Part shown: one piece after another, positions 28,717 to 42,267 of the stretch
Numbering within the stretch: position 1 is the stretch's first letter
Layout of the letters: the number at the start of each line of letters is the position of its first letter
Assembly: GCF_039908645.1 (NCBI RefSeq)
Contig: NZ_CP150917.1
Coordinates: forward strand, 5,715,001 to 5,779,000
Length of the DNA stretch: 64,000 nt
From: Pseudomonas helvetica
GTDB taxonomy: Bacteria > Pseudomonadota > Gammaproteobacteria > Pseudomonadales > Pseudomonadaceae
Direction of reading: 5' to 3'
Position numbers and translations under genes: made by a program
Notes under the pieces: generated by a model
What the model was told of the DNA's origin: nothing
What the model saw: only the letters and a program-made list of their open reading frames with translations
Database searches by the model: none

Positions 28717-31107
28717 TCAATCCAGCGGCACACATACGCACAGGGTCGTGCCCTCGCCCGGCTCACTCTCCAGCGACAACTGGCCGCCCATGATCAGCAC
28801 CCGCTCACGCATGCCGACCACCCCGAAGGAAGTCGGCCTGCCTTCGGGGGCGACAAAGCCTACGCCATCATCGCTGACCGTCAGGCACAACTCGTCGCCT
28901 TCCTGCACCAGTGTCAGTTCAACAGTATGCGCCTGCGCATGGCGCATGACATTGGTCAGCGCCTCCTGAAGAATCCGGAACAGACCGATAGCCTTGGCGT
29001 CGCTGAGGGTCGGCAGGTTATCCGGCACTTGCACCAGACACGGGATCTGCGTGCGCGCTTCGAAACGTCGGGCCTGCCACTCGATGGCAGACGCGATCCC
29101 GGCATCGAGAATCGGCGGGCGCAAGGCCGTGGCCACGTCCCGTACCAGCTGGAACAGTTGAGCGATCAGGCGTTTCATGCTGTTGAGACGCTCACTCAAG
29201 CCCGGGTCGAGATCGGCGTAGGCCAGTTCGCACATCGAGGTTTCCAGCTTCAGCACCGTCAGCATCTGACCCAACTCATCGTGGACTTCCCGGGCAATCC
29301 GGGCCTTTTCCTCTTCCCGCACGCTTTCCAGGTGCGCAGACAGTTCACGCAATTGCTCGCGGGAGCTGGCCAGCTCCAGCTCGATGCGTTTGCTCTCGCT
29401 GATGTCCCAGACAATCCCGTCCCAGACGAATGCGCCATCGTCGAGCCGACGCGTGATGGCCTTGATCTCGGCCCAGCGCTCCTCGCCCTGGCGAGTGAGA
29501 ATCCGGCCTTGCCACGACCAGTCACTGTCGGTGTCCAATGCGTGATCCTGGGTCTGGTGATAACTCGCCTTGTCATCCGGATGCACCAGACTGCGCAGGC
29601 CCATGTCGCGACGGCTCAAGGTTGCCGGTGAATAGCCCACCAGGCTCTCGCTGCCCTCGCTGATGTAGGCAAAGTCGATTTGCCCGGTCACCGGTGCCCG
29701 TTCCAGGCGAAAGACCAGGCCCGGCACGTTGGCGGCAATCCCCTGCAACCGGGCTTCGCTTTCCTGCAGGGCGGCCAGAGCCCGACGGCGCTCGGTAACG
29801 TCGTTGAGGTAAACGACCAGATACTCGCTGTCGCGAAACCGCAGAAAACTCAACGACACGTCGGCCGGCAAAATGCTGCCATCGGCGCGCACGCAGTTGG
29901 TTTCGAAACTTTGTGGCGCGTCTTCGCTGGCCCGGGCACTCTTCCACAGGCTCAACCAACGGTCCATGTGCAACCCGGGCTCGAAGTCGATCAGTGGCCG
30001 ATCAATGACGCCACCCGGTGCATAACCGAGCATCGCCTCCGCCGCACGGTTGGCGTAACGCACATGACTGTCCCAATTGACCCAGAGGATCCCGACCGTG
30101 CTTTGATCAATCGAAAACTGCGTCAGGCGCAACGCTTCTTCGCTGGCCTCGCGCAGGGCAATGTCTTCGCGGGCTGCCAGTAAACGCTGCTCAAGGGTAT
30201 GTTGCTGACGGCGCTGCCACAGCACGATGGCCATGCTGCTGAGGAACAACACAGCCAACAACAGGCAAAGGTTTTGCCAGAACCCCGGCGACTCGGTCAG
30301 GCGCGGGTATTTGGGTTGCAGCCAGCTCGCGTGCAACTGCTCAAGATCCTTGGCGGGAATCGCATGCAAGGCGCTTTCGACGATGCCGGCCAACTCCGGC
30401 CAGTCGCGGCGGGTCGCCACCCGTAGCAATTGCGGCAGGCCAATATCGCCGACCACCACCAACCCGGAGAATTCGGGTTCGATCGACAAACGGCTGAGTT
30501 GGGCTTCATCAACAACAGCGTAGCGGGCCTGTTGAGCCAGCAGCAGTTGCAGCGCCTCACGCTCCGTCGGCACGCCTTGCAAGTTGAGATTGCCGTAAGT
30601 GTTGCGTAGATAGTCGGCAATCGCACCCGGCATGCGTACAGCGACCCGCGAGAGGCTGTCGAGTTTCTCCAGTTCGATGGCACCGGCGCCCTTCTGTTCG
30701 CCAACCACCAGTTGCGGCACACGCATGTACGGGTCGCTGAATTGCCATAGACGCAAGCCGGCGGGGGTTTGGGTCATACCCGGCGCGAGGTCGACTTCAC
30801 CTTCGCGCACGGCTTCTTCCAGTTGCGCGACATCAGGAAAGTGGCGCCACGAGAACTCGATATTCAGCGAGCGGGCCAGCCACTGCATCAATTCGATATT
30901 GGCTCCGGACAACCGCTGCAAGCGCCGGTCGTACTGTGCAAAAGGTGCTTGCAGTACCACACCCACGCGCAGTTCGCTGTGCTCAGCGAGCCACTGGCGC
31001 TGCTCGACGCTCAACGGCGCACCATGCGCAGGCAACGCCGGTGCCGCCCATGCCATCAAGGGAAGCCAGCAACAGCCGATAACCAACAGGCAGCGAAAAC
31101 GCATCAT
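28717..31107 (-). CDS. agtS: sensor histidine kinase AgtS with periplasmic binding domain
   Basis: About 796 residues from ATG 31107 (31104 and 31140 are alternatives). Order: signal peptide; SBP_bac_3 domain (~35-280; LRVGVVLQAPFAQYD, VDLAPGMTQTP); a membrane helix near 290-315; two PAS domains (~340-460 and ~470-590); HisKA_3 with phospho-acceptor H609 in IAREVHDELGQ; HATPase with NVMRHAQAH and DDGVGF. Ligand binding outside probably drives AgtR phosphorylation. The name rests on synteny with PAO1 agtSR. Divergent from the DUF3530 gene. Confidence 0.85.
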   Translation of the reverse strand: MMRFRCLLVIGCCWLPLMAWAAPALPAHGAPLSVEQRQWLAEHSELRVGVVLQAPFAQYDRRLQRLSGANIELMQWLARSLNIEFSWRHFPDVAQLEEAVREGEVDLAPGMTQTPAGLRLWQFSDPYMRVPQLVVGEQKGAGAIELEKLDSLSRVAVRMPGAIADYLRNTYGNLNLQGVPTEREALQLLLAQQARYAVVDEAQLSRLSIEPEFSGLVVVGDIGLPQLLRVATRRDWPELAGIVESALHAIPAKDLEQLHASWLQPKYPRLTESPGFWQNLCLLLAVLFLSSMAIVLWQRRQQHTLEQRLLAAREDIALREASEEALRLTQFSIDQSTVGILWVNWDSHVRYANRAAEAMLGYAPGGVIDRPLIDFEPGLHMDRWLSLWKSARASEDAPQSFETNCVRADGSILPADVSLSFLRFRDSEYLVVYLNDVTERRRALAALQESEARLQGIAANVPGLVFRLERAPVTGQIDFAYISEGSESLVGYSPATLSRRDMGLRSLVHPDDKASYHQTQDHALDTDSDWSWQGRILTRQGEERWAEIKAITRRLDDGAFVWDGIVWDISESKRIELELASSREQLRELSAHLESVREEEKARIAREVHDELGQMLTVLKLETSMCELAYADLDPGLSERLNSMKRLIAQLFQLVRDVATALRPPILDAGIASAIEWQARRFEARTQIPCLVQVPDNLPTLSDAKAIGLFRILQEALTNVMRHAQAHTVELTLVQEGDELCLTVSDDGVGFVAPEGRPTSFGVVGMRERVLIMGGQLSLESEPGEGTTLCVCVPLD

Positions 31108-31181
31108 CCGAAGTCTCACACACTGACAAATACTGACCAACCCATTAGGCTGCCGGGATTACTTCTGGCCTGGAATATCCG

Positions 31182-32174
31182 ATGCCCCCTGTCTACCGCT
31201 TGGCACTGCCAGCATTGTGCCTGTCGCTGATCCTGCCTTGTGCCTTTTCAGCTCAGGCTGCCGCCCCGGCATCCGCTACCGCGGAAAAACCCGCCGAAGC
31301 AAAACCGGCCGAACGCCAGCCTCTGCCAGAGCGTAGCCAGGAAGAAGCCGTCGCTCTCGAACGAACGGTCCCCGCGCAAGAGCAACAGTCGTTGCAGGCC
31401 GGCAGTGACAGCTTTCTCGCGCTGTGGAAACCGGCCAATACCAGCACCCCAAAAGGTGCGGTGATTATCATCCCCGGCGCTGGAGAAACCGCTGATTGGC
31501 CTCAAGCGATCAGTCCCTTGCGGCAAAAACTACCGGATGCTGACTGGGGCAGCCTGAGTCTTACTCTGCCAGACCTGCAAAGCAATGCCCCGCAAGCGCG
31601 CGTCGTCAATGTCGCACCCGCGCCTGCCAAACCCGAGACCGGCAGCAAAGACGCCAGCACTGCGGCCCCCATCGAGCAAGTGGCCGGCGGTGAAGGAGAT
31701 ATCGCCGATCGCGCGGTTGCCGAGACCGGCGAAGAGCAAGCCAAGGCTGACGCCGAGCGGATCTACGCACGGATCGACGCAGCCATTGCGTTCGCCGAAC
31801 AACAAAATGCTCGCAGCATCGTCTTGCTCGGTCACGGTACAGGGGCTTATTGGGCCGCGCGCTACCTGAGCGAAAAACAACCGTCGCAAGTCGCGAAATT
31901 CGTGATGGTCGCCGCGCAGACACCCGTGACAGTGAAACCCGGACTGGCGGAGTTGACCACCACCTTGAAGCTGGCGACCTTTGACATCTACTACAAGGAC
32001 AAGGCGCTGGTGCAGAGCGCTGCCCTGGAGCGTTTGCAGGCCAGCAAACGCCTGAAGGCCTCGACGTTCAATCAGCTGGCGCTCAAGACTTTGCCAGGTA
32101 ACAGCGCTGCCGAGCAGGAACAATTGTTCCGCCGTGTGCGCGGCTGGTTGAATCCGCAGAACACCGGGAGTTGA
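31182..32174 (+). CDS. DUF3530 alpha/beta-hydrolase-like exported protein
   Basis: 330 residues with a signal peptide (cut near AQA-AAP), an Ala/Pro/Glu-rich linker, then a hydrolase-like core: GAVIIIPGAGETADWP (oxyanion region), LSLTLPDL, and IVLLGHGTGAYWAARYL in which the nucleophile elbow reads GHGTG instead of GxSxG. The missing Ser suggests a changed or absent hydrolase activity. Function unknown. Confidence 0.75.
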   Translation: MPPVYRLALPALCLSLILPCAFSAQAAAPASATAEKPAEAKPAERQPLPERSQEEAVALERTVPAQEQQSLQAGSDSFLALWKPANTSTPKGAVIIIPGAGETADWPQAISPLRQKLPDADWGSLSLTLPDLQSNAPQARVVNVAPAPAKPETGSKDASTAAPIEQVAGGEGDIADRAVAETGEEQAKADAERIYARIDAAIAFAEQQNARSIVLLGHGTGAYWAARYLSEKQPSQVAKFVMVAAQTPVTVKPGLAELTTTLKLATFDIYYKDKALVQSAALERLQASKRLKASTFNQLALKTLPGNSAAEQEQLFRRVRGWLNPQNTGS

Positions 32175-32208
32175 TCGGCGGATACAGATTTATCGTCTGA
32201 CCTATAAC

Positions 32209-32340
32209 TGTGGCGAGGGAGCTTGCTCCCGCTCGACTGCGCAGCCGTCGCAAACTCTGCGCATTGGGTATCCCTGACGGAATGCGGTGGTCGTTTTGGG
32301 GCCGCTTCGCGCCCCAGCGGGAGCAAGCTCCCTCGCCACA
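32209..32340. repeat. REPIN, family 1
   Basis: Left arm TGTGGCGAGGGAGCTTGCTC from 32209 and exact complementary right arm 32316-32340; same size as the copy at 22951-23082. It sits between convergent genes. Confidence 0.92.
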
Positions 32341-32361
32341 GGGTTTTCCCTCCATTAGCCG

Positions 32362-33129
32362 TTAACGAAAATCCCGCCGCTCGCGTATCAACTTATAGGC
32401 GTTGTGCAACTCTCGGGTTTTGTCAGTCGCTTCGCGCACCTGGGAAGGAGTCGCCCCTGTGCCGGCAATCTTGTCCGGGTGATGGCGACTGAGCAAACGT
32501 CGATACGCACGCTTGATTTGCGACGGCTCACTGGTGGCTGACACCCCGAGCACCCGCAGCGCCTCCTGATAAGCCGCGGCACTGTTTACCAGTGTTTTTT
32601 TGTGCGGCTCGTAATCACTGGCCAGGGCATGCACCTGCTCCGGCGTCCACCCCAGCCACTTGCCCCACTGCAAAACCAGCTCAAACTCCGCGCTTCCGGC
32701 ACGCCCGTCGGCCCAGACCATCCGCCAACAGGCGCGCAACACACCTTCGGCGGCATGCGGCTGCGCGCTTAAACGGCGCAGGTAGCTGCGCAAGTGATCA
32801 TGCCCCGACTTGCCACGATTGAACGCCGCGATTGCACGTTTCTGCGCCGATTCGCTCATGTCCAGCGAACGCATTTCCTGACGCGCCTGGTGGATATGAC
32901 CATCCACCACCCGGCCATCGCTCTTGGCCAGGCGTCCCAGCAATACAAACAGTAATTCATCGTTACGCAACATCGGCCGACCGCCGAGTCGCTCACGCAA
33001 CTGCCCGAGGCTTTGCACCTGCAAGCGCCGATCCAGCGCCTGCCCCAACAATGCACCGAGTATGGCCCCCGGAATGCTGGCTATCGCAAAGCCCGCTCCG
33101 GCTCCGATCAGAGTCCCTGGCCACAACAT
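32362..33129 (-). CDS. djlA: co-chaperone DjlA-like protein
   Basis: 255 residues: an N-terminal glycine-rich membrane segment (GTLIGAGAGFAIASIPGAILGALLG), a TerB-like helical domain (~55-170), and a C-terminal J domain with SRHHPDK (HPD motif) and RELHNAYKLIRE. DjlA is a membrane-anchored DnaK co-chaperone. It starts one base after the murU stop, so amgK-murU-djlA form one transcript. Confidence 0.88.
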   Translation of the reverse strand: MLWPGTLIGAGAGFAIASIPGAILGALLGQALDRRLQVQSLGQLRERLGGRPMLRNDELLFVLLGRLAKSDGRVVDGHIHQARQEMRSLDMSESAQKRAIAAFNRGKSGHDHLRSYLRRLSAQPHAAEGVLRACWRMVWADGRAGSAEFELVLQWGKWLGWTPEQVHALASDYEPHKKTLVNSAAAYQEALRVLGVSATSEPSQIKRAYRRLLSRHHPDKIAGTGATPSQVREATDKTRELHNAYKLIRERRDFR

Positions 33130-33130
33130 A

Positions 33131-34824
<1,694 letters not shown>

Positions 34825-34954
34825 TACAAGGGTCTCCGACGGCGCTAGCCGTCAAGCGGGTCATGCTTTATTATCCAGCATCTTTTTCAGACCATCGAGA
34901 GGCGTGCGGCCCACACCGCGGGCAGATGGCACGCAGGAAGCCCGGACTAATAAG

Positions 34955-37756
34955 ATGGCATTGAAATCCCCCGCGTTTCGTAAAAAATTTCCGTTGTTGG
35001 TCACCGGCAGTTTGCTGGCCCTGCAACCTCTAGCCACTTCGTTCGTGGTCGCCGCGGAACAGTATGACTGCTCAGTCTCTGCTTCGGGTGCCTGGGACTG
35101 CGCGCCAAAAGCCAACGCAGCCCAATTGCCACCGCGCCCTGTACATGAAGGCAGCGCAGTCAGTTCGGGCAACGAGTCAACGGCCGAGAGCAGCACTGCA
35201 GGTGGCGAAACCGCCAACAAGCCTGTGCTGGTCACCGAAGCCAAGGGCCGCGCCCTGAAGTCGCGTAGCGCCGACTACAGCCACCTCGACTGGGTCCCGC
35301 GTGAGAAGCTCACCGCTGCCCAATTGGCTGAAACAGGTCCTTATTGCTCTGGTTCCTATATCGAACCAATTCGTCCTGGCATGAATGACACGACGAATAA
35401 AAGTGACGCCCCGACCTTTATCGGCGCCAAAGCCTCCCGCTATCAGCAGGAAGAACAGGTGGCGACCCTCGCCGGTGACGTGGTCATGCGCCAGGGCAGC
35501 ATGCAGGTCGAGGCCGATGAGGCCAGCCTCCATCAAGCCGAAAACCGTGGCGAGCTGAGCGGTAACGTTCGCCTGCGCGATAACGGAGCCCTGATCGTCG
35601 GCGACCACGCTGACGTACAGCTCGATACCGGTGAAGCCCAAGTCGACAACGCCGAATACGTGATGCACAAATCCCGTGTTCGCGGCAGCGCGCTGTATGC
35701 GAAACGCGCCGAGAACGCGATCATCCGCCTCAAGGATGGTACGTACACCACGTGCGAACCGAACAGCAACGCCTGGCAGCTCAAGGGCAACAACATCACC
35801 TTGAACCCGGCGACCGGTTTCGGTACCGGGACCAACGTGACACTGCGGGTCAAGGACATTCCGGTGTTCTACACCCCGTATATCTATTTCCCGATAGATA
35901 ACCGTCGCCAGTCCGGCTTCCTGCCGCCAAGCTTCAGCACCAGCACCAAAACCGGCTTCATGCTGGTCACACCGTACTACTTCAACCTGGCACCGAACTA
36001 CGATGCCACGGTGTACCCGCGCTATATGAGCAAGCGCGGCCTGTTGATGGAAGGCGAGTTCCGCTACCTGACCAAGTCCAGCGAAGGTCAGTTCGGCGCC
36101 GCGTACCTCAACGATGATGACACTGAACGCAAGTTGCAGTCCGACTACGAAAAAACCCGCTACATGCTCAACTGGCAGCACAAAGGCGGGCTGGATTCGC
36201 GGATAATGACCGAGGTCGACTACACCAAAATCAGTGACCCGTATTACTTCCAGGATCTGCAATCCGATCAGATAGGCGTTCAAAGCCGCGACTTCGTGAA
36301 TCAGCAAGGTGCGGTCACCTACCGTGGCGATACCTATACCGCCCGTGTGAATGCTCAGGCATATCAGCTGGCAACGATCGCCAACATTACGCCGTACAAC
36401 CGCCTGCCGCAGATCACCTTCAATGGTTACCTGCCGCAACATCCTGGCGGCCTGGACATGACCTACAACACCGAGTTGGTGCGGTTTGACCGGAACCTGA
36501 GAACCGGCAACTTCTCTGACGAAAATGGTCTCCAGTCACCTTTCCTGGATACCAAAGTCTTCGGCTTGGCACGCGCCAACGGCAATCGCCTGAATGCGGC
36601 ACCAAGTATCAGTCTTCCGCTCAACACGACCTATGGATTCCTGAAACCAACGCTCAAGTATCAGTACACTCAGTACGACCTTGATCTGGATAGCCAAGGT
36701 AAAAACGATATAGCCCTCCAAGGCACGGAAGGAGATCGCCTGAACGGCACCTTCAGCCGCAATCAGAGCCGCGGCGTGCCTATCGCGAGCATCGACAGCG
36801 GCCTGTACTTCGACCGTAACACCCAATGGTTCGGCAAGAACTATCGCCAGACCCTGGAACCTCGCCTGTACTATCTTTATGTACCCGAGAAAGACCAGTC
36901 TGACATCCCGATTTTCGACACCAGCGAAAGCACGTTCAACTACGCGTCGCTGTTCCGCGATAACCGCTTCACCGGCTCCGACCGTGTCGGTGACGAAAAC
37001 AAACTGTCGCTGGGCGTGACCAACCGCTGGATCGAAGACAACGGTTTCGAACGTCAACGCATCAGCGTTGGCCAGGCCATGTACTTCAAGGACCGCGAAG
37101 TCCAGTTGCCAGGCATCGATGCAAGAACCCGTGCCGATGCGCACTCCAACGTCTCGCCGTATGCCCTGGAATACGAATATCGCTGGAACCGCGATTGGCG
37201 GACCACGGCTGATTACAACTGGGACCCGGACAGCCGCAAACCTCGCTCGGGTAGCGCGATGTTCCACTACCAGCCGGAAGACAATCCGAACAAAGTCATC
37301 AACGCAGGTTATCGCTATCGCAATGATCAGGTCCGTTATGACCAGACCACTGGTAAGTGGACTGTGGGTGGCGGTGACTATGGCACCCCTGGCACGCCTG
37401 GTTTCGTGAAGGATTACTACAAGATCAAACAGCACGACTTCTCGGTTATCTGGCCAGTCGTGCCGCAATGGAATGCCATCAGCCGCTGGCAGTACGACTA
37501 CAACCGTAATCGCACCCTGGAAGCCTTCGGTGGTTTCGAGTACGACAACTGCTGCTGGAAACTGCGCCTGATCAACCGTTACTGGGTGTCATATGACGAG
37601 TTCAGTCAAGAAGCCCCGCAAAACGAAAAAGGCGACCATGGCGTCTTCCTCCAAATTGTCCTGAAAGGTCTCGGTGGCGTTACTGGCACCAAGGTAGAGA
37701 GCTTCCTCGACAAAGGCATTCAAGGTTATCGTGAACGTGAAGACCAAGCTTTCTGA
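34955..37756 (+). CDS. lptD: LPS-assembly outer-membrane protein LptD
   Basis: Beta-barrel that inserts LPS into the outer leaflet. 933 residues from ATG 34955; signal peptide ends near VVAA-EQY. The periplasmic OstA/LptA-like domain (~150-290; [20 protein letters not shown]) is followed by the barrel. Cysteines at ~36 and 47 and the pair C866-C867 (DNCCWKLR) fit the disulfide pattern that activates LptD. The open frame back to 34721 crosses amgK and is not used. The end overlaps surA by 26 bases. Confidence 0.96.
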   Translation: MALKSPAFRKKFPLLVTGSLLALQPLATSFVVAAEQYDCSVSASGAWDCAPKANAAQLPPRPVHEGSAVSSGNESTAESSTAGGETANKPVLVTEAKGRALKSRSADYSHLDWVPREKLTAAQLAETGPYCSGSYIEPIRPGMNDTTNKSDAPTFIGAKASRYQQEEQVATLAGDVVMRQGSMQVEADEASLHQAENRGELSGNVRLRDNGALIVGDHADVQLDTGEAQVDNAEYVMHKSRVRGSALYAKRAENAIIRLKDGTYTTCEPNSNAWQLKGNNITLNPATGFGTGTNVTLRVKDIPVFYTPYIYFPIDNRRQSGFLPPSFSTSTKTGFMLVTPYYFNLAPNYDATVYPRYMSKRGLLMEGEFRYLTKSSEGQFGAAYLNDDDTERKLQSDYEKTRYMLNWQHKGGLDSRIMTEVDYTKISDPYYFQDLQSDQIGVQSRDFVNQQGAVTYRGDTYTARVNAQAYQLATIANITPYNRLPQITFNGYLPQHPGGLDMTYNTELVRFDRNLRTGNFSDENGLQSPFLDTKVFGLARANGNRLNAAPSISLPLNTTYGFLKPTLKYQYTQYDLDLDSQGKNDIALQGTEGDRLNGTFSRNQSRGVPIASIDSGLYFDRNTQWFGKNYRQTLEPRLYYLYVPEKDQSDIPIFDTSESTFNYASLFRDNRFTGSDRVGDENKLSLGVTNRWIEDNGFERQRISVGQAMYFKDREVQLPGIDARTRADAHSNVSPYALEYEYRWNRDWRTTADYNWDPDSRKPRSGSAMFHYQPEDNPNKVINAGYRYRNDQVRYDQTTGKWTVGGGDYGTPGTPGFVKDYYKIKQHDFSVIWPVVPQWNAISRWQYDYNRNRTLEAFGGFEYDNCCWKLRLINRYWVSYDEFSQEAPQNEKGDHGVFLQIVLKGLGGVTGTKVESFLDKGIQGYREREDQAF

Positions 37757-39053
37757 TTGTCTGCGCCCGCTGCTGCTGGGCGCGCTGTTCCTGGGTACCG
37801 CGGCTAACGCCGCGGTACAGTCCATCGACAAAGTGGTGGCTATCGTCGACAACGACGTGGTCATGCAGAGCCAGCTGGACCAGCGGGTTCATGAAGTTCA
37901 GCAAACCATTGCCAAGCGCGGTGGCGGCACACCACCAACCAGCGTGCTGGAACAGCAGGTGCTCGAACGCCTGATCGTCGAAAACCTGCAACTGCAGATT
38001 GGCGAACGCTCCGGCATCCGCATTAGCGATGAAGAACTGAACCAGGCTGTCGGCACCATTGCCCAGCGCAACAACATGACTGTGGATCAGTTCCGTGCGG
38101 CACTGACTCACGACGGCCTGTCTTACGACGACGCTCGTGACCAGATCCGTCGCGAGATGATCATCAGCCGTGTTCGTCAGCGTCGTGTGGCCGAACGGAT
38201 TCAGGTGTCCGAACAGGAAGTGAAAAACTTCCTCGCCTCCGACCTGGGCAAAGTGCAACTCTCTGAAGAACTGCACCTGGCCAACATCCTGATCCCGACA
38301 CCGGAAAGCGCCAATTCGGAAGCGATTCAGAACGCTGCGCGCCAGGCTATGGAGATCTATCAGCAACTCAAGCAGGGTGCTGACTTCTCTCAACTGGCCA
38401 TCGCCAAATCCGCGAGCGACAACGCACTGGAAGGTGGCGACATGGGCTGGCGTAAAGCCGCTCAACTGCCACCTCCGTTCGACCGCGAGCTGAGCGCCAT
38501 GTCAGTGGGCGATGTCACCCAACCGGCACGTACACCGGGCGGTTTCATCATCCTCAAAGTGTTGGAAAAACGCGGCGGCGGCAATCAGGTGCGTGACGAA
38601 GTACACGTTCGCCATATTCTGGTCAAACCGAGCCCGATCCGCGACGAAGAAAAAACCAAGGCTCTGGCTCAATCGCTCTACACCCGTATTTCTGCGGGTG
38701 AAGACTTCGCTGAACTGGCGAAAAGCTATTCGGAAGACCCGGGTTCTGCCCTTAACGGCGGCGACCTCAACTGGATCGACCCGAACGCGCTGGTGCCGGA
38801 ATTCCGCGAAGTCATGGCCAAGACCCAACAAGGTCAGCTGTCCAAGCCGTTCAAGACTCAATATGGCTGGCACGTTCTGGAAGTCCTTGGCCGCCGCGCC
38901 ACCGACAGCACCAGCCAGGCCCGTGAACAGCAGGCCATGACCGTACTGCGTAACCGCAAATACGACGAAGAGCTGCAAACCTGGTTGCGTCAGATCCGTG
39001 ACGAAGCCTACGTTGAAATCAAGCTCCCTGGCGTCGACCAGGCGGCGAAGTGA
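37731..39053 (+). CDS. surA: periplasmic chaperone and peptidyl-prolyl isomerase SurA
   Basis: Folds outer-membrane proteins including LptD. 440 residues: signal peptide ending TAANA-AV, N-terminal chaperone domain ([18 protein letters not shown]), two parvulin domains (~175-275 and ~285-385; [25 protein letters not shown]) and a C-terminal helix. GTG 37731 has AAGG five bases before it; GTG 37737 is an alternative. Starts inside the lptD 3' end. Confidence 0.96.
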   Translation: MNVKTKLSDCLRPLLLGALFLGTAANAAVQSIDKVVAIVDNDVVMQSQLDQRVHEVQQTIAKRGGGTPPTSVLEQQVLERLIVENLQLQIGERSGIRISDEELNQAVGTIAQRNNMTVDQFRAALTHDGLSYDDARDQIRREMIISRVRQRRVAERIQVSEQEVKNFLASDLGKVQLSEELHLANILIPTPESANSEAIQNAARQAMEIYQQLKQGADFSQLAIAKSASDNALEGGDMGWRKAAQLPPPFDRELSAMSVGDVTQPARTPGGFIILKVLEKRGGGNQVRDEVHVRHILVKPSPIRDEEKTKALAQSLYTRISAGEDFAELAKSYSEDPGSALNGGDLNWIDPNALVPEFREVMAKTQQGQLSKPFKTQYGWHVLEVLGRRATDSTSQAREQQAMTVLRNRKYDEELQTWLRQIRDEAYVEIKLPGVDQAAK

Positions 39054-40039
39054 ACCCCAAGCGTTTTGCGCTGACACCCGGCGAGCCGGCCGGCATAGGT
39101 CCTGACCTGTGCCTGCTACTCGCCTCGCAAGCCCAGCCACATCCCCTGATTGCCATTACCAGCCGCGACCTGCTCCTTGAGCGGGCCGCGCAGCTGGGCG
39201 TGGTTGTCGATTTGCTGCCGGTAACACCGGCCAGCTGGCCGGACGTTCCGGCGCCGGCCAACAGCCTGTATGTCTGGGATACTCCGCTCAGCGCACCGGT
39301 TACCGCCGGACAACTGGACAAGGCCAATGCCGCCTTTGTCCTGGAAACCCTGACTCGCGCAGGCCAAGGCTGCCTGGACGGGCACTTCGCCGGGATGATC
39401 ACCGCCCCTGTGCACAAAGGCGTGATCAATGAGTCGGGCATCGCCTTCTCCGGCCACACCGAGTTCCTCGCAGACCTGACTCACACCCCCCAAGTGGTGA
39501 TGATGCTTGCCACTCGCGGCTTACGGGTCGCGCTGGTTACCACGCACCTGCCGTTGCGGGAGATTGCCGATGCAATCACCCCAGAGCGCCTGGAGCGGGT
39601 CACACGGATTCTGCACACCGACCTGCAACAAAAGTTCGGCATCGCCCGGCCACGCATCCTCGTTTGCGGACTCAACCCGCATGCCGGCGAAGGCGGACAC
39701 CTGGGCCACGAAGAAATCGACATCATTGAACCAACCCTGGAGCGTCTGCGCGCTGAAGGCATGGACCTGCGTGGCCCCCTGCCCGCCGACACTCTGTTTA
39801 CCCCCAAATATCTGGAGCACTGCGACGCGGTGCTGGCGATGTACCACGACCAGGGCCTGCCTGTGCTGAAATACAAAGGCTTCGGCGCGGCAGTCAACGT
39901 GACCCTCGGCTTGCCGATCATCCGCACTTCAGTCGACCACGGCACCGCCCTGGACCTGGCTGGCAGCGGAAAAATCGACACCGGCAGCCTGCAAGTCGCC
40001 CTGGAAACCGCCTACCAGATGGCCGAGACCCGTTTATGA
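39050..40039 (+). CDS. pdxA: 4-hydroxythreonine-4-phosphate dehydrogenase
   Basis: Pyridoxal phosphate synthesis (DXP-dependent route). 329 residues; [12 protein letters not shown] at the N terminus, metal His in [11 protein letters not shown] and [24 protein letters not shown] and [19 protein letters not shown] 39050 overlaps the surA stop (GTGA); the end overlaps rsmA (ATGA). Confidence 0.97.
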   Translation: MNPKRFALTPGEPAGIGPDLCLLLASQAQPHPLIAITSRDLLLERAAQLGVVVDLLPVTPASWPDVPAPANSLYVWDTPLSAPVTAGQLDKANAAFVLETLTRAGQGCLDGHFAGMITAPVHKGVINESGIAFSGHTEFLADLTHTPQVVMMLATRGLRVALVTTHLPLREIADAITPERLERVTRILHTDLQQKFGIARPRILVCGLNPHAGEGGHLGHEEIDIIEPTLERLRAEGMDLRGPLPADTLFTPKYLEHCDAVLAMYHDQGLPVLKYKGFGAAVNVTLGLPIIRTSVDHGTALDLAGSGKIDTGSLQVALETAYQMAETRL

Positions 40040-40854
40040 CCGAGCATTACCAACACCGGGCGCGCAAGCGTTTCGGCCAGAACTTCCTGCACGATGCTGG
40101 CGTTATCGACCGCATCCTGCGCTCCATTCATGCCAAGCCCGATGACCGTCTGCTGGAAATCGGCCCGGGCCAGGGCGCGCTCACCGAAGGCCTGCTCAAT
40201 AGCGGCGCCCAACTGGACGTGGTTGAACTGGACAAGGACCTGATCCCGATCCTCAACCAGCAATTCGCCGGCAAGAGTAATTTCAACCTGCACCAGGGCG
40301 ATGCACTGAAGTTCGACTTCAACAGCTTGAATGCCGCACCCAACAGCCTGCGCGTCGTCGGTAACCTGCCATACAACATCTCCACGCCGCTGATTTTCCA
40401 CCTGCTGAACAACGCAGGCATCATCCGCGACATGCACTTCATGCTGCAAAAGGAAGTGGTCGAGCGTCTGGCGGCAGGTCCTGGCGGTGGCGATTGGGGT
40501 CGCCTGTCGATCATGGTTCAGTACCACTGCCGAGTCGAACACTTGTTCAACGTCGGCCCTGGCGCCTTCAACCCGCCACCAAAAGTCGACTCGGCGATCG
40601 TCCGCCTGGTACCGCACGCCGTGCTGCCGCACCCGGCCAAAGACCATCGCTTGCTGGAGCGCGTCGTTCGCGAAGCCTTCAACCAGCGCCGCAAGACCCT
40701 GCGCAACACCCTCAAGGCCCTGCTGAGCAATGCTGAAATCGAAGCCGCCGGCGTCGATGGCAGCCTGCGTCCCGAGCAGCTCGATCTGGCGGCCTTCGTC
40801 CGTCTGGCTGACAAGCTCAGCGAGCAAGTCGCCGAGCAGCCTGCCGACATCTGA
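40036..40854 (+). CDS. rsmA: 16S rRNA (A1518/A1519-N6) dimethyltransferase
   Basis: KsgA/RsmA enzyme that dimethylates two adenosines in helix 45 during 30S maturation. 272 residues: [13 protein letters not shown] loop [24 protein letters not shown], and catalytic [10 protein letters not shown]. Overlaps pdxA; followed by apaG after ~118 bases. Confidence 0.97.
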   Translation: MTEHYQHRARKRFGQNFLHDAGVIDRILRSIHAKPDDRLLEIGPGQGALTEGLLNSGAQLDVVELDKDLIPILNQQFAGKSNFNLHQGDALKFDFNSLNAAPNSLRVVGNLPYNISTPLIFHLLNNAGIIRDMHFMLQKEVVERLAAGPGGGDWGRLSIMVQYHCRVEHLFNVGPGAFNPPPKVDSAIVRLVPHAVLPHPAKDHRLLERVVREAFNQRRKTLRNTLKALLSNAEIEAAGVDGSLRPEQLDLAAFVRLADKLSEQVAEQPADI

Positions 40855-40972
40855 CAGGTCAGAAGCGTTATCGGGTAGGACACCAGCCTTCCAGTCTGGT
40901 TTACTACCCGGTACCTGGCCTAGACTGACCTCAATCAGTTACGCGCCCCGCTTAGCTTTTAAGGCCTCTTGC

Positions 40973-41353
40973 ATGTCCGATCCTCGCTATCAGGTCGACG
41001 TCAGCGTCGTCACCCGCTATCTGGCAGAACAATCGCAACCCGAGCAGAACCGCTTTGCCTTTGCGTACACCATTACCGTACATAACAACGGCCTGCTACC
41101 GGCCAGGTTGCTCTCGCGGCACTGGGTAATTACCGATGGCGACGGCCATGTCGAAGAGGTTCGCGGCGCAGGCGTGGTGGGTCAGCAACCGCTGATCGAT
41201 GTCGGCCAGAGCCACACCTACAGCAGCGGCACCGTGATGACTACCCGCGTTGGCAACATGCAGGGGACTTATCAAATGCTCGCTGAAGACGGTAAACACT
41301 TCGACGCTATCATCGCGCCATTCCGCCTGGCGGTGCCCGGAGCCCTGCACTGA
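40973..41353 (+). CDS. apaG: Co2+/Mg2+ efflux protein ApaG
   Basis: 126 residues, standard ApaG length, beginning [17 protein letters not shown] and holding the [11 protein letters not shown] beta-sandwich core and [24 protein letters not shown]. Role is poorly defined (linked to metal tolerance in Salmonella; FBXO3/ApaG fold). The ORF is open from 40730 inside rsmA, but ATG 40973 matches the family. Stop and apaH start share one A (TGATG). Confidence 0.95.
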   Translation: MSDPRYQVDVSVVTRYLAEQSQPEQNRFAFAYTITVHNNGLLPARLLSRHWVITDGDGHVEEVRGAGVVGQQPLIDVGQSHTYSSGTVMTTRVGNMQGTYQMLAEDGKHFDAIIAPFRLAVPGALH

Positions 41354-42234
41354 TGGCGACGTACGCCGTCGGCGACCTGCAAGGCTGCCTTGAGCCCCTG
41401 CAATGCCTGCTCAAGCGGGTTGCCTTCGACCCTGCAACGGATCATCTGTGGCTGGTCGGCGACCTGGTCAACCGCGGCCCGCAATCGCTGGAAACCCTGC
41501 GCTTTCTCTATGGCATCCGCGAATCGCTGGTGTGCGTACTGGGCAACCATGACCTGCACTTGCTGGCTGCCGGCTACAACATCGAACGCTTGCGCAAAGC
41601 CGACACCCTGCGTGAAATCCTCGAAGCCCCGGATCGCGAGGACCTGCTTGAGTGGCTGCGCCAGCAAAAGCTCATGCACTACGACGAACAACGCGATATT
41701 GCCTTGGTCCATGCCGGTATACCGCCGCAGTGGTCCCTGCGCAAAGCCTTGAAGTGCGCCGCCGAAGTCGAAGAAGCATTACGTGACGACAACCGCATCG
41801 CGCCCTACCTCGATGGCATGTATGGCAACGAACCGCTTAAGTGGGACGGCGACCTTAAAGGTGCTGCCCGCCTGCGGGTGATCACCAACTACTTCACTCG
41901 CATGCGTTTTTGCACCAGCGACGGCAAGCTAGATCTCAAGAGCAAGGAAGGCCTCGATAGCGCGCTACCCGGTTACGCCCCCTGGTTCTCACACCAGCAA
42001 CGCAAGACCCGCGGAAAGAAGATCATTTTCGGCCACTGGGCCGCGCTCGAAGGTAAATGTAATGAACCGGGCATCTTCGCCCTGGACAGTGGTTGTGTCT
42101 GGGGTGGCTCGATGACCTTGATGAACGTTGATACCGGCGAGCGCCTGCATTGCAAATGCGATGCCCAGGGCCACACCTTGCCGTATGTCCCCCCAACGAC
42201 CCCCGAACTATTGTCGGCCAGCGCCAAGCGCTAG
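41353..42234 (+). CDS. apaH: bis(5'-nucleosyl)-tetraphosphatase, symmetrical
   Basis: Cleaves Ap4A to two ADP; a calcineurin-type phosphatase that also decaps Np4-RNA in E. coli. 293 residues; metal motifs [28 protein letters not shown] and later His in VHAGIPPQW and FGHWAAL. Translationally coupled to apaG. Confidence 0.97.
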   Translation: MATYAVGDLQGCLEPLQCLLKRVAFDPATDHLWLVGDLVNRGPQSLETLRFLYGIRESLVCVLGNHDLHLLAAGYNIERLRKADTLREILEAPDREDLLEWLRQQKLMHYDEQRDIALVHAGIPPQWSLRKALKCAAEVEEALRDDNRIAPYLDGMYGNEPLKWDGDLKGAARLRVITNYFTRMRFCTSDGKLDLKSKEGLDSALPGYAPWFSHQQRKTRGKKIIFGHWAALEGKCNEPGIFALDSGCVWGGSMTLMNVDTGERLHCKCDAQGHTLPYVPPTTPELLSASAKR

Positions 42235-42267
42235 GCTGCGCTTTCAGTCAGGCCACAGGAGCCCGCC

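Noticed and set aside
31182..32174. DUF3530 gene as a functional esterase
   Set aside because: The nucleophile elbow lacks Ser, so catalytic annotation is not supported.
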